Shown here: positions 18,901 through 39,317 of the stretch, in pieces
Numbering within the stretch: the stretch's first letter is position 1
Layout: the number at the start of each line of letters is the position of its first letter
Assembly (NCBI RefSeq): GCF_016907695.1
Contig: NZ_JAFBCK010000001.1
Span: forward strand, 7,617,388 to 7,681,387
Direction of reading: 5' to 3'
Source: Actinokineospora baliensis
GTDB taxonomy: Bacteria; Actinomycetota; Actinomycetes; Mycobacteriales; Pseudonocardiaceae
DNA: 64,000 nucleotides
Notes under the pieces: model-generated
What the model saw: only the letters and a program-made list of their open reading frames with translations
Told to the model about the DNA's origin: nothing
The model's database searches: none
Translations under genes and position numbers: made by a program

Positions 18901-21900
18901 ACCAGGCCCAACCCGGAGATCGACTTCGCGGCGGGTCCGTTCTTCGTCTCCGCCGAGCCGACACCGTGGCCGGAGTGGGCGACGACCCGGCGGGCCGGGG
19001 TGAGTTCGTTCGGCATGGGCGGGACGAACTGCCACGTCGTGCTGGAGCAGGCGCCGCCGCAGCAAGAGGTCACCACCGCGCCAGGCCCGCACGTGCTGAC
19101 CGTGAGCGCTAAGTCCGCGCAGGCACTGCGAGAGCTCATCGCCCGGTACACCGAGCACCTCACTACGCATCCCGACCTCGCGATGTCCGATGTGTGCGCG
19201 ACGGCCGCGGCGGGCAGGCAGGTGTTCAGCCACAGGTTCGCGGCTGTGGTCTCAACAACCGCAGACGCACTGCAGGCTCTGGAGTCCTCTATAGAGGAGC
19301 CACGTCGGTCGAAGGTCGCGTTCCTGTTCAGCGGGCAGGGATCGCAGTACGCGGGTATGGGACTGGCTCTCTACGAAGAGCATCCGGTGTTCCGCGCGGC
19401 TATAGAAGAGTGCGCGGCACTTCTGTCCGGACTGTTCGACCTGCACGCGGTTCTCGCGGACGAGACGGCGATCAACGACACCGCGCACGCGCAGCCCGCG
19501 TTGTTCGCCATTGAGTACGCCTTGGCGAAGCTGTGGCTGTCATGGGGCGTGCGACCGGAGGCGCTGCTCGGTCACAGCGTGGGCGAGTTCGTTGCCGCGC
19601 ATCTGGCCGGGGTGTTCTCGTTGACCGGCGCGATCACGCTGGTGGCCCATCGGGGTCGGCTCATGCAGGCCTTGGACGAGCCGGGCCGGATGGTGTCGGT
19701 GGCCGCTGCGGAATCGGCAGTGGTCGAACTCGTCGAGCAGCACACCGAGGTAGCGATCGCGGCGGTGAACTCGCCGGGATCGACCGTGATATCAGGTCGC
19801 GCCGAACAGGTCGAGCAGGTCCAGGCGGAGCTGGAGCGTCGTGGTGTGCGGTGTAAGGAGCTCATCGTCTCGCATGCGTTCCACTCGCCTCTTATGCGAC
19901 CCATGCTGGCGGAGTTCGCGACGATCGCGGGCGGGGTGACCTATCACGAGCCAACGATTCCGGTCATCTCCAACGCGACCGGCGCTGTCGCGGGGCCGGA
20001 GATCGCGACTGCTGAGTACTGGGTCGACCACGTGCTCAACACGGTCCGGTTCGGTGATGGTGTCCGCACTCTCATCGAGTCTGGCGTAGACGTGTTCATA
20101 GAGGTGTCACCTCGACCTACGCTGCTGTCCCACATAGAGGCTGATGCCCTGCTTGTGCCATCGCTCCGACAGGGCCAAGGGGCAGAGCAGTTGCTGCGCG
20201 GCGCAAGAGATCTGTTCGCGGCTGGGGTCGATATCGACCTTGCAGCGCTCTATGAGCGCAAGGGGCACCACAAGGTTGCGTTGCCTACGTACCCGTGGCA
20301 GCGGGAGCGGCACTGGATCGACGCGCCAACCACGCACCAACCCACAGCTGGCGGTCCTCTCATCGGTCAGCGCTTGGACATCGCCGACAGCGATGACATC
20401 CGGTTCCAGGCCACGCTCGGTCCGAAGACACTGTCGTGGTTGGGTGACCACCGGGTGTTCCAGTCGATTGTCATGCCCGGCGTGGCGTTCCTGGAGACCG
20501 CTCTGGCCGCCCACCACGAGGCGTTCGGCGGTGCGGGCGCGGTGGTGCGCGACTTCTTCGTGCACCGCGCGATGAGCTTCGCCGACGCGGGTGCCCTGCG
20601 CGAGGTGCAGATCGCACTGCTACCTGACGGTCTGCGGATCCACTCGCGTGTTCCCGGCGATCGCCAGTGGACGTTGCACGCCTCCGGCGCGACCGGTTCA
20701 CCTGACTCACCGCTGGCTGCGGAGCCTCTCGCTGCGTTGCGCGAGCGGTTCACCAACGAGGTCCCGGTCGAGGAGATCTACCAGGGTGAGCGGGAACGGG
20801 AAATCGACCTGGGTGAGCTGTTCTGGGCGACCGAACGGCTGTGGCGGGACGGCACCGCCTGCCTGTCGGAGATAGCGCTGCCAGCCGCTCTGCGCGGCGA
20901 GACCAAGCACCGAATCCATCCGGTGCTGCTAGAGGCCTGTTTCCTCGCTCTTACAGTCACCTACCCAGAGAAGTACGGCAGGCGCACCTATGTGCCGGTG
21001 GGTGTCGAGAAGTTGACTCTGCACGCCAAGGTCGGCACTCACGCTTGGTGTCACGCCCGGCTTCGGCCTAGTGACAGCGAAACCCCGGAGACCTTGCACG
21101 GCGACGTAGACCTCTTCGACGCCGATGGCTCTCTAGTGCTCACCATGGAGGGCATCCTCCTGAAACTGGCCACTAGGCAAGCGATGCTCGGCACAGAGGC
21201 CTGGCGTGACTGGCTCTACACCACGCAGTGGGAGGAGGCGCCCGCAGCAAAAGTGTCAACCGACCGACCGCTGGTGGTGACAGGGGGCGCCTTCGCCCAC
21301 CTCGGCGATGCCGCTAAGAGCGCAACCCCGGGGCGGGCGGTCCTCTATTGCCTTCCGGCCGAGTCTTCGAGCACCGACGCAGCAGAGCTCGCCACTCCCC
21401 TGCTCGACGTCGTCCGCGACTTGGCGGACAGCGGTTCGAAGCTCGTCGTAGTCACCCGTGGCGCGCAACCCGCTGGGACTCGAGCTGTGGCCAGCCCAGC
21501 CCAAACGGCTCTATGGGGGCTAGGCAGAGTTATCGCGCTGGAGCACCCAGACCTCGGCCTCACCTTGATCGACCTCGACGAGTCCACCCCGGCCTCTGTC
21601 GTGCTCGATGAGCTGTCGAGCGATGAGCCGCAGGTCGCCTACGAGAACGGCACTCGCTATGTCGCCCGCCTGAGCCGCGAGACCGCGCCCGGGACAGGTC
21701 CTACCCTCAGTCCGGATGGGATGTACCTCATCACCGGCGGCCTAGGTGGTCTTGGCCTGGAGACCGCTCGGCTGCTGCACCGCCAAGGCGCCAGGCACCT
21801 CGTGCTGGTCAGCCGTTCGGCACCTGGTCCAGACGCCGAGAAGGTCATCGCCGAGCTGCGAGCCGCAGGCACCGAGGTCCGCACCGCGGCCGTTGATGTC

Positions 21901-22782
21901 TCCGACGAGACGGCCCTCAAGGAGCTCCTGGACGGCCTCAGCGATCTCCGAGGTGTGTTCCACCTGGCCGGGGTACTCGACGACGGTGTGCTCGCCCAGC
22001 AGACCCCCGAACGGTTCCGGACCGTTCTGGGTGCCAAAGCGGACGCGGCCTGGCACCTGCACCGGTTGACCGACAACCTGGACCTCTTCGTCCTGTTCTC
22101 CTCGATCAGCTCGGCGCTGGGCTCGCCCGGCCAGGGCAACTACGCCACCGCAAACGCTTTCCTGGACGGCTTGGCCGAGTACCGACGCGGACTTGGGCTA
22201 CCCGCGCTGGCTGTGCAGTGGGGTTCGTGGGCCGAGACCGGCATGAGCGCCCGCGCGGGCTTGAACGACAAGCTGACCTCCCTTGGCGAAGGTGTCATCC
22301 CGACCGAGGAAGGTGTGGCGGCACTGGCATCCCTGCTCGGAACCAATGGCGTGCGAGCAGTACTACCGATCGACTGGCAGCGGTTCTTGAAGCACCAGCT
22401 CACTGTGCCGCCGGTTCTGTCGCGGTTCCAGACCAAGAACGACGACAACACGTTCCGCGATCGCCTAGAGGCCGCGCCACAGGAGCAGCGACGTGACCTG
22501 CTGGCAGCGGAGGTACGCGAGCAGGTCGTCCGCAGCATCGGTACCGACAACGGCCTAGGGCCGGATGTGGGCTTCTTCTCGCTAGGGCTGGACTCACTCA
22601 GCTCGATCGAACTGCGCAATCGCCTCCAGACAGCGCTAGGGCAGCGCCTGGGGCAGACGGTCGTCTTCGACCACCCGACGCTGTCGAGCCTGACCGACCA
22701 CCTTGTCTCTGAGCTGGGCCTGACCGACACCGACGACGTTGCCCGGCTCTTGGCGGCCAAGCTCGGACTGGGGGTCTTATGA
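15964..22782 (+). CDS. Hybrid NRPS-PKS loading protein: A-PCP-KS-AT-DH-KR-ACP
   Basis: 2272 aa. Adenylation domain (about 1-510) with TIFTSGSTGRPKG, RLYRTGDIG and the C-terminal lysine of RTASGKTD; carrier domain with phosphopantetheine Ser 550 (DIGGTSLHL). The KS has active Cys 774 in QTACSTS and the later EAHGTG and KTNIGH histidines. The AT has GHSVG (Ser 1205) and HAFH near 1304, a malonyl-type signature. The DH (about 1490-1660) is unusual: HRVFQSIVMP has Gln where the motif glycine belongs, and the second motif HPVLLEACF has Glu for Asp. The KR has TGGLGGLG, LDD and the catalytic Tyr of GNYATANAF; ACP Ser is in GLDSL. Start at 15964 follows TTGGGGG; open frame upstream lacks similarity. 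Residue 53 and the last residue are TTA codons. The A-domain pocket does not match common codes; guanidinoacetate or glycine is my guess from pathway logic. The stop overlaps the next PKS start. Confidence 0.93.
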   Translation: MTENAAVPVITVHGLVDRVLTQRSAESVAVVEGNRQVSYADLDRMAQRVSSWLLATGVGSGSLVALHLRRGPELFAAMLGVMRVGACYVPMDTADPAARLRAIADDAAITVLITEPGLDAPFPARTLLVDDALMDSVPPDGPSRAATDVDAPVYTIFTSGSTGRPKGVPMTHRSLVNLLWWHERERPGSNQARTAQVCAASFDFSFHEVFSTLCFGGTLVVADEQTRRDPHALADFLERQGIERLFAPVSTLTQLAEAARGRTTALPVRDVVTTGERLRTTPALRAFFQRTDGGRLHNHYGATEFQDATTHTLDGDPAGWPDAVPIGKPIAGVEVHVLDDDLTPVPEGELYIGGVGVAGGYLNRPDLTTERFLDNPFGAGRLYRTGDIGRISPDGTVEHLGRADDQVKVGGVRVEPGEVEAVLESHADVREAVVVAQRVAGRERLVAHVLAPSAVDGTLPRRLHRYLSDRLPRYLVPEAYEVLDAMPRTASGKTDRRALLPPEVLERLSDDPVVAARTGTERLLSEVWQELLGLDEVSTTDNFFDIGGTSLHLVALRDALAERTGGAFSLVDLFSHPTIRGLAAHLDREAPALAPRERSAAGGDIAIIGMAGRFPGAGDTAAFWRDLVAGVESVSALDELDQVDPALLDNPDYVRAAAALPDIDRFDAAFFDINAKEAAAIDPQHRLFLECAWEAFEDAGYRPGAEHGAVGVFAGSSMSTYLVNNLTRGASGPFIEADMAQFQAKLGNDRNYLPTRVSYKLDLRGPSVAVQTACSTSLVAVHLACQSLRSGESDMALAGGVSVIVPQRGGYLYEEGMVRSRDGHCRAFDAEADGTLFGNGCGVVLLKPLAKALSDGDRVIAVVKGSAVNNDGSVKVGFTAPSVRRQAEVVADALADAGVPAGSVGYVEAHGTGTAIGDPIEVAALNAAFQLDGPLPAGSCVLGSVKTNIGHLDEAAGIAGLVKAALAVEHGTVPPTVHFTRPNPEIDFAAGPFFVSAEPTPWPEWATTRRAGVSSFGMGGTNCHVVLEQAPPQQEVTTAPGPHVLTVSAKSAQALRELIARYTEHLTTHPDLAMSDVCATAAAGRQVFSHRFAAVVSTTADALQALESSIEEPRRSKVAFLFSGQGSQYAGMGLALYEEHPVFRAAIEECAALLSGLFDLHAVLADETAINDTAHAQPALFAIEYALAKLWLSWGVRPEALLGHSVGEFVAAHLAGVFSLTGAITLVAHRGRLMQALDEPGRMVSVAAAESAVVELVEQHTEVAIAAVNSPGSTVISGRAEQVEQVQAELERRGVRCKELIVSHAFHSPLMRPMLAEFATIAGGVTYHEPTIPVISNATGAVAGPEIATAEYWVDHVLNTVRFGDGVRTLIESGVDVFIEVSPRPTLLSHIEADALLVPSLRQGQGAEQLLRGARDLFAAGVDIDLAALYERKGHHKVALPTYPWQRERHWIDAPTTHQPTAGGPLIGQRLDIADSDDIRFQATLGPKTLSWLGDHRVFQSIVMPGVAFLETALAAHHEAFGGAGAVVRDFFVHRAMSFADAGALREVQIALLPDGLRIHSRVPGDRQWTLHASGATGSPDSPLAAEPLAALRERFTNEVPVEEIYQGEREREIDLGELFWATERLWRDGTACLSEIALPAALRGETKHRIHPVLLEACFLALTVTYPEKYGRRTYVPVGVEKLTLHAKVGTHAWCHARLRPSDSETPETLHGDVDLFDADGSLVLTMEGILLKLATRQAMLGTEAWRDWLYTTQWEEAPAAKVSTDRPLVVTGGAFAHLGDAAKSATPGRAVLYCLPAESSSTDAAELATPLLDVVRDLADSGSKLVVVTRGAQPAGTRAVASPAQTALWGLGRVIALEHPDLGLTLIDLDESTPASVVLDELSSDEPQVAYENGTRYVARLSRETAPGTGPTLSPDGMYLITGGLGGLGLETARLLHRQGARHLVLVSRSAPGPDAEKVIAELRAAGTEVRTAAVDVSDETALKELLDGLSDLRGVFHLAGVLDDGVLAQQTPERFRTVLGAKADAAWHLHRLTDNLDLFVLFSSISSALGSPGQGNYATANAFLDGLAEYRRGLGLPALAVQWGSWAETGMSARAGLNDKLTSLGEGVIPTEEGVAALASLLGTNGVRAVLPIDWQRFLKHQLTVPPVLSRFQTKNDDNTFRDRLEAAPQEQRRDLLAAEVREQVVRSIGTDNGLGPDVGFFSLGLDSLSSIELRNRLQTALGQRLGQTVVFDHPTLSSLTDHLVSELGLTDTDDVARLLAAKLGLGVL

Positions 22783-25700
22783 ACAGCCCCAACTACGACG
22801 CACTGCTGCGTAAGGCGCTGGCGCGAATAGAGCACCTGGAGTCCGAGCTCCAAGCGGCGAAGGTGACCGCCCCGGAGCCGGTGGCGGTGGTCGGGATCGG
22901 CTGCCGCTTCCCCGGCGCGGAGGGCCCGGCGGAGTTCTGGCGGCTGTTGGTCGAGGGTCGGGACGCGATCACCGAGGTGCCGCCGGATCGATGGGACATC
23001 AACGCCTACTACGACCCAGACCCGGACAAACCTGGTCGGATGAGTACCCGGTACGGCGGGTTCGTGCCCAACCCGGCCGGGTTCGACACCGCGGCTTTCG
23101 GGATCTCCGCCCGTGAGGCCGCCAGCATCGACCCACAGCAACGGATGCTGCTTGAGGTCACCTGGCGCGCGTTCGAGCACGCGGGGATGCCGGTGAAGGA
23201 CCTACCAGAGCGCACTGGCGTCTATGTAGGCATCAGCAATGTCGACTACCGCGAGGCGATGGTCCTCCATGGTGAAGACAACATCGACGGCTACTTCAGC
23301 TCCGGTAGCACGACCAGCACAGCTAGCGGGCGCCTCTCGTACTTTCTCGGCCTAACGGGTCCGTCGCTGTCTATAGACACCGCGTGCTCCTCGTCTGCGG
23401 TCGCGCTGCACCTCGCGGTACGCGACCTGCGGGCGGGCACGTGCGATGTGGCCGTGGCCGGTGGGGTCAACCAGATCCTCACCCCACACGAGACCATCAG
23501 CCTGTCCAAGGCCCGGATGATGGCCCCTGACGGCCGTTGCAAGCCGTTCTCCGCTGCGGCGAACGGCTATGTGCGGGCCGAGGGCTGCGGCATGGTTGTT
23601 CTTAAGAGGCTGTCGGACGCCGAACGCGACGGGGACAACATCCTCGCGGTGGTGCTGGGCAGCGCGACCAACCAAGACGGCAGGCGTAGCGGTCTAACCG
23701 TTCCGCACGGCCCCTCCCAACAGGCCGTCATCCGGGAGGCGCTGCGCGACGCGGGTGTCTCGCCTATAGAGGTCGGCTACATAGAAACCCACGGCACGGG
23801 TACTGCCCTGGGAGACCCGATCGAGGCTGGAGCACTGGGCGCTGTCTTCGGAGAGCGGGAGCGCCCTCTCGTGCTGGGGGCGGTGAAGTCGAACCTGGGT
23901 CACTTGGAGTCCGCAGCGGGCATCGCGGGTGTGATCAAGGCCGTGCTGTCCGTCCAGCACGGCCTGGTCCCGCCGAACCTGCACTTCGACGAGCCCAGCG
24001 AGTTCGTGGACTGGTCACTCCCTCTGCGGGTGCCGACGGCCGCCGAGGAGTGGCCGCAGGGTCGCCGGGTGGCAGGGGTCAGCTCGTTCGGCTTCAGCGG
24101 CTCCAACTGCCACATCGTGCTGGCGGGCGGGGAGACGGCCCCCATGCCTGCCAACACAAACCGGTCGGCCGCGGTGGTGACCGTGTCGGCAGCCTCGGAG
24201 TCCGCCTTGCGGGCCGCTCAGCGGCAGCTGGCCGAGCACGCCACGATCGGGTCTGCCTACACGGCCAACACCGCGCGCAGCCACTTCGAGCACCGGGCGG
24301 CGGTGGTCGTGACTTCGGACGGCGAGGTGACGATCAAGACCGGTCGCGCTGGTCAGACCCCGCCGAAGGTCGCGTTCGTGTTCACCGGGCAGGGCGCGCA
24401 GCACCCGAGGATGGGCGGGTGGTTGATGCGCGGCAGCACGGTCTTCGGCGACATCATCCGCGAGTGCGACGAGGTCGTCCGGCCCCTGCTCGGCCGCGGT
24501 CTCACCGAACTGCTCGACGGCGAGGTCAGCGAAGAGGAACTCGCCCGCACCGAATACGCCCAGCCCGCGCTGTTCGCCTACGAGTACGCCCTCGCCCGGA
24601 TGTGGTCCTCGTGGGGCGTGCGCCCGACGGCGTTGCTCGGCCACAGCGTAGGTGAGTTGGTCGCTGCTTGCGTCGCCGGGATGTTCTCGCTGGAAGACGC
24701 GCTCCGCCTGGTCGTCGCCAGGGGACGGCTGATGCAGGCCCTGCCCGAGGGCGGCCGGATGGTGTCGCTGCGCGGCACCCGTGAGGTGATCGAGGCGGCC
24801 ATCGCCGAGTACCCGCTGGTGAGCGTCGCGGCGGTGAACGGGCCCCAGGAGATCGTCATCTCCGGGGACGGGGTGCAGGTGGGCGGTGCCGTCGAACGCT
24901 TGGCCGAGCACGGGGTGACCGGACGTGACCTGCGTGTCTCCCACGCTTTCCACTCCCCGCTGATGCGGCCGATCGTGGACGAGTTCACCGAAGTGTTGCG
25001 CGGCATCACCTTCTCTGCCCCGAAGGTCCCGCTGGTGTCCAATGTGACCGGTCAGCCGATCACCTCGACGGGCCCGGACTACTGGGTGCGGCACGCGCTG
25101 GAACCGGTGTTGTTCGCCGACGGTGTGCGAGCACTGGCCGACAACCACGTGTTCCTGGAGATCGGCCCACAACCGGTGCTGTCGGCTCTCGGCCACGGCC
25201 TGCTACCCGAACGCGCGTGGCTGCCGAGTGCACGCCGAACGCGCGAATGGGAGGAGCCCGCCACGGCCCTGGCCGAGCTCTACGTCCGCGGCCACCCCAT
25301 CGACTGGGCCGCCTACCACGAGTCCCCACAGCAGCGGATCGACCTGCCCGGCTACCCGTTCCAGCGCGAGCGGCACTGGTTCGCACCTGAATCCACTTCG
25401 GACAACCAGTGGCTCCACCGGGTCACCTGGGAGCAAGCCAATCCACAGCCCCCTGTGGATACTGTGGACAACGTCCGCTTCGAACCGGAACCCGCCACCG
25501 GTGATCCCGCCACGCACGCCCACCGTCTCGCGACCGACCTCCTGGCAATGGTCCAGGACATCGTCGCTCGCTCCGAGCCGCCTCGACTGCACGTGGTCAC
25601 TCGGCACGCACACGCACTGAGTCCACAAGAGACAACAGATCCTTCGCACACCGCTGTCTGGGGCCTTCTCCACACCATCGCCGCGGAGTACCCCGAACTA

Positions 25701-26900
25701 CACCTCACCGCCGTCGACACCGACGATGTCGACTCGCCGACCAGCGCCCCCTTCACCGTCATCCGCAACGGCGTCCACCACCACCCCAGGCTCACCCCCG
25801 CGCCCGCGGCCAGCTCGGTCGAACTGAAGCGGGACGGCACCTACCTGGTCACAGGCGGGCTGGGCGGCCTCGGATTGCGCACAGCCGAGGAGCTCGCCGG
25901 AGGCGGTGCGGGCACGATCGTGCTCACCAGCCGCCGCGAGCCGACGAGCGCCCAGCGGGCGAAGATCGCCGACATCGCGGCCGACGTGCGGGTCCACTGC
26001 GCCGACATCAGCGATCCGAACGCGGTGGAAGCCCTGATCGAGGCGCACGGGCCATTCCAGGGCATCGTGCACGCCGCTGGCGTGGTGGATGACGCGATCC
26101 TGGCGCAGCAGAGCGCCGAGCGGTTCCACGCTGTGCTGGCGCCGAAGGTCGACGGCGCGTGGCACCTGCACCAGAAGGCCACCGATCTGGACTTCTTCAT
26201 CGCCTTCTCCTCCATCTCGACGTTCCTCCCGACGTTCGCCTCCGGTGGGTATGCCGCCGCGAACGCGTTCCTCGACGGCCTCATGGCGCACCGCAGGGCC
26301 GCCGGGTTGCCCGGTGCCGCCATCCAGTGGGGACCGTGGTCGGACATCGGCATGGCTGCGGATGAAGTCCACGAACGGTCTGGATTGCTCGTCATCGACC
26401 CGGATCGGGGTGCCCGACTGGTACTGAGCGGCGAGTCGGTGGCGGTGGTCAACGCCGACTGGGCGGCCCTCAGCACGACGACGGGCTTGGCACCCGGCTT
26501 CTTCGGTGTCGAGCCTGTGCCGCAACAAGCGAGTCCGTCGCTGCGCGGGGAGATCGGTGCGGCCAAGGACAAGGTGGGCTACCTGGGTGAGCAGGTCGAG
26601 CTGATCCTGCGGGACGTGCTGGGTGCGCGCACGCGGCTGAGCGGGCAGCAGGGGTTCTTCAGCATGGGCATGGATTCGCTGATGGCGGTGGAGTTCCACT
26701 CCCGGCTGACGAGGGCGCTGGAGCTGTCCATCCCGCCCACGGTCGTCTTCAAGCACTCGACCCTCGACGACCTCATCCCCTACTTGGCGGACGAACTCGA
26801 ACTGAGTCCACAAGAGATGGCCGAGGAGGAGGACGTGTCCGCCGCCGATCTGGTGGCGCGGATCAGCCGGAGTTTCAGCACGCACGTGGACGAGGACTGA
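22779..26900 (+). CDS. Type I PKS module: KS-AT-KR-ACP
   Basis: 1373 aa. It begins with a short helical docking segment (ALARIEHLESELQAA) before the KS. The KS active Cys is residue 203 in DTACSSS, with ETHGTG and KSNLGH. The AT carries GHSVG (about residue 621) and HAFH, a malonyl-CoA signature. The AT-to-KR linker is short, so there is no DH or ER. The KR (about 1020-1200) keeps TGGLGGLG, the VDD triad and the Tyr of GGYAAANAF; expected output is a beta-hydroxy unit. ACP Ser is in GMDSL near 1300. It starts inside the previous PKS stop (ATGA) and is followed after 15 bp by the third PKS, so chain transfer 1 to 2 to 3 is colinear. Confidence 0.95.
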   Translation: MNSPNYDALLRKALARIEHLESELQAAKVTAPEPVAVVGIGCRFPGAEGPAEFWRLLVEGRDAITEVPPDRWDINAYYDPDPDKPGRMSTRYGGFVPNPAGFDTAAFGISAREAASIDPQQRMLLEVTWRAFEHAGMPVKDLPERTGVYVGISNVDYREAMVLHGEDNIDGYFSSGSTTSTASGRLSYFLGLTGPSLSIDTACSSSAVALHLAVRDLRAGTCDVAVAGGVNQILTPHETISLSKARMMAPDGRCKPFSAAANGYVRAEGCGMVVLKRLSDAERDGDNILAVVLGSATNQDGRRSGLTVPHGPSQQAVIREALRDAGVSPIEVGYIETHGTGTALGDPIEAGALGAVFGERERPLVLGAVKSNLGHLESAAGIAGVIKAVLSVQHGLVPPNLHFDEPSEFVDWSLPLRVPTAAEEWPQGRRVAGVSSFGFSGSNCHIVLAGGETAPMPANTNRSAAVVTVSAASESALRAAQRQLAEHATIGSAYTANTARSHFEHRAAVVVTSDGEVTIKTGRAGQTPPKVAFVFTGQGAQHPRMGGWLMRGSTVFGDIIRECDEVVRPLLGRGLTELLDGEVSEEELARTEYAQPALFAYEYALARMWSSWGVRPTALLGHSVGELVAACVAGMFSLEDALRLVVARGRLMQALPEGGRMVSLRGTREVIEAAIAEYPLVSVAAVNGPQEIVISGDGVQVGGAVERLAEHGVTGRDLRVSHAFHSPLMRPIVDEFTEVLRGITFSAPKVPLVSNVTGQPITSTGPDYWVRHALEPVLFADGVRALADNHVFLEIGPQPVLSALGHGLLPERAWLPSARRTREWEEPATALAELYVRGHPIDWAAYHESPQQRIDLPGYPFQRERHWFAPESTSDNQWLHRVTWEQANPQPPVDTVDNVRFEPEPATGDPATHAHRLATDLLAMVQDIVARSEPPRLHVVTRHAHALSPQETTDPSHTAVWGLLHTIAAEYPELHLTAVDTDDVDSPTSAPFTVIRNGVHHHPRLTPAPAASSVELKRDGTYLVTGGLGGLGLRTAEELAGGGAGTIVLTSRREPTSAQRAKIADIAADVRVHCADISDPNAVEALIEAHGPFQGIVHAAGVVDDAILAQQSAERFHAVLAPKVDGAWHLHQKATDLDFFIAFSSISTFLPTFASGGYAAANAFLDGLMAHRRAAGLPGAAIQWGPWSDIGMAADEVHERSGLLVIDPDRGARLVLSGESVAVVNADWAALSTTTGLAPGFFGVEPVPQQASPSLRGEIGAAKDKVGYLGEQVELILRDVLGARTRLSGQQGFFSMGMDSLMAVEFHSRLTRALELSIPPTVVFKHSTLDDLIPYLADELELSPQEMAEEEDVSAADLVARISRSFSTHVDED

Positions 26901-26915
26901 GGGAGGAACGCCGAG

Positions 26916-38263
<11,348 letters not shown>

Positions 38264-38267
<4 letters not shown>

Positions 38268-39289
38268 GCCAAGCCGTGGACAACCACACCGCGTTCACCC
38301 GGGTCCCGGTGATCGACATCGGCGCGCTGGTCACCCCCGACCCCGACCCGGCCGCGCTGCGCCGGGTGGTGGACGAGATCGGGGCCGCCTGCCGCGACAT
38401 CGGGTTCTTCTACGTCGCCGACCACGGCGTCGACGCCGCCGACAGCGCCGAGATGTTCGCCGCGGCCAAGGCGTTCTTCGACCTCCCGCTGGCCGCGAAG
38501 ATGAAGATCCGCCTCGGCGGCACGACCGACCAGTTCCGCGGCTTCGTGCCGCTGGGCGGCGAGGTCACCGCAGGCAAGACCGACTGGCACGAATGCCTTG
38601 ACCTGCAACCGAAGTGGGGCCGCGACGCCACCAGCGCCGCCACTGTGCGGGCGGTGCGCGACCAGCACCCGCTCGACGACCCCGAGCAGTGGCCCGCCGA
38701 GCTGCCGTGGTTCCGGACGGTGATGATGCGCTCCTGGGACCAGATGTGGGCGTTGAGCGCGCGCATCGCCGCCGGGATGGCGCTGAGCCTCGGCCTCGAC
38801 GAGCACTTCTTCGCCCGGTTCGAGGGCGCCGAGCTCAGCGACCTGCGGATGGTGCACTACCCGCCGTTCAGCCAGGAGGCGCACCCGCACGCACCCGACG
38901 GGTTCACCATCGACCAGACCGAACTGGGCTTCGGCGCGCACGTGGACTACGGGTTCCTCGCCGTGTTGCAACAGGACGGTGTCGGCGGGCTGGAGGTCCG
39001 CAACGCGCGCGGCGAGTGGATCGCGGCACCGCACATCCCCGGCACGTTCCTGGTCAACATCGGGTTGATGATGCAGCGCTGGACCAACGACCGCTACCAG
39101 GCGACCTGGCACCGGGTGCAGATCCCGGGTACCAGCGACCGCTACTCCATCCCGTTCTTCTTCGAACCGCGCTTCGACGCCGTGGTCGCCCCCCTGCCGC
39201 AGTGCGTCGACGCGGACAACCCCCCGCGCTACGAACCCTGCGAGTTCGGCCCTTATGTGGTCAACCTCTTCGCAAAGGCCTACGACTAA
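38264..39289 (+). CDS. 2-oxoglutarate/Fe(II)-dependent oxygenase
   Basis: 341 aa, isopenicillin N synthase-like double-stranded beta-helix family. The iron triad is His 226 and Asp 228 (GAHVDYG) with His 283 (ATWHRVQ); the oxoglutarate-binding Arg 293 and Ser sit in DRYSIPFF. The N-terminus VPVIDIGAL and IGFFYVADHGV are typical. The segment GGEVTAGKTDWHE resembles the equivalent region of the bacterial ethylene-forming enzymes. ATG at 38264 overlaps the PKS stop (ATGA), so it belongs to the operon. Hydroxylation or desaturation of the chain, or oxidation of an arginine- or guanidine-derived group, are plausible; the substrate is not shown. Confidence 0.92.
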
Positions 39290-39317
39290 CCGATCCCACA
39301 CCGAAAGCAGGCGCCGC

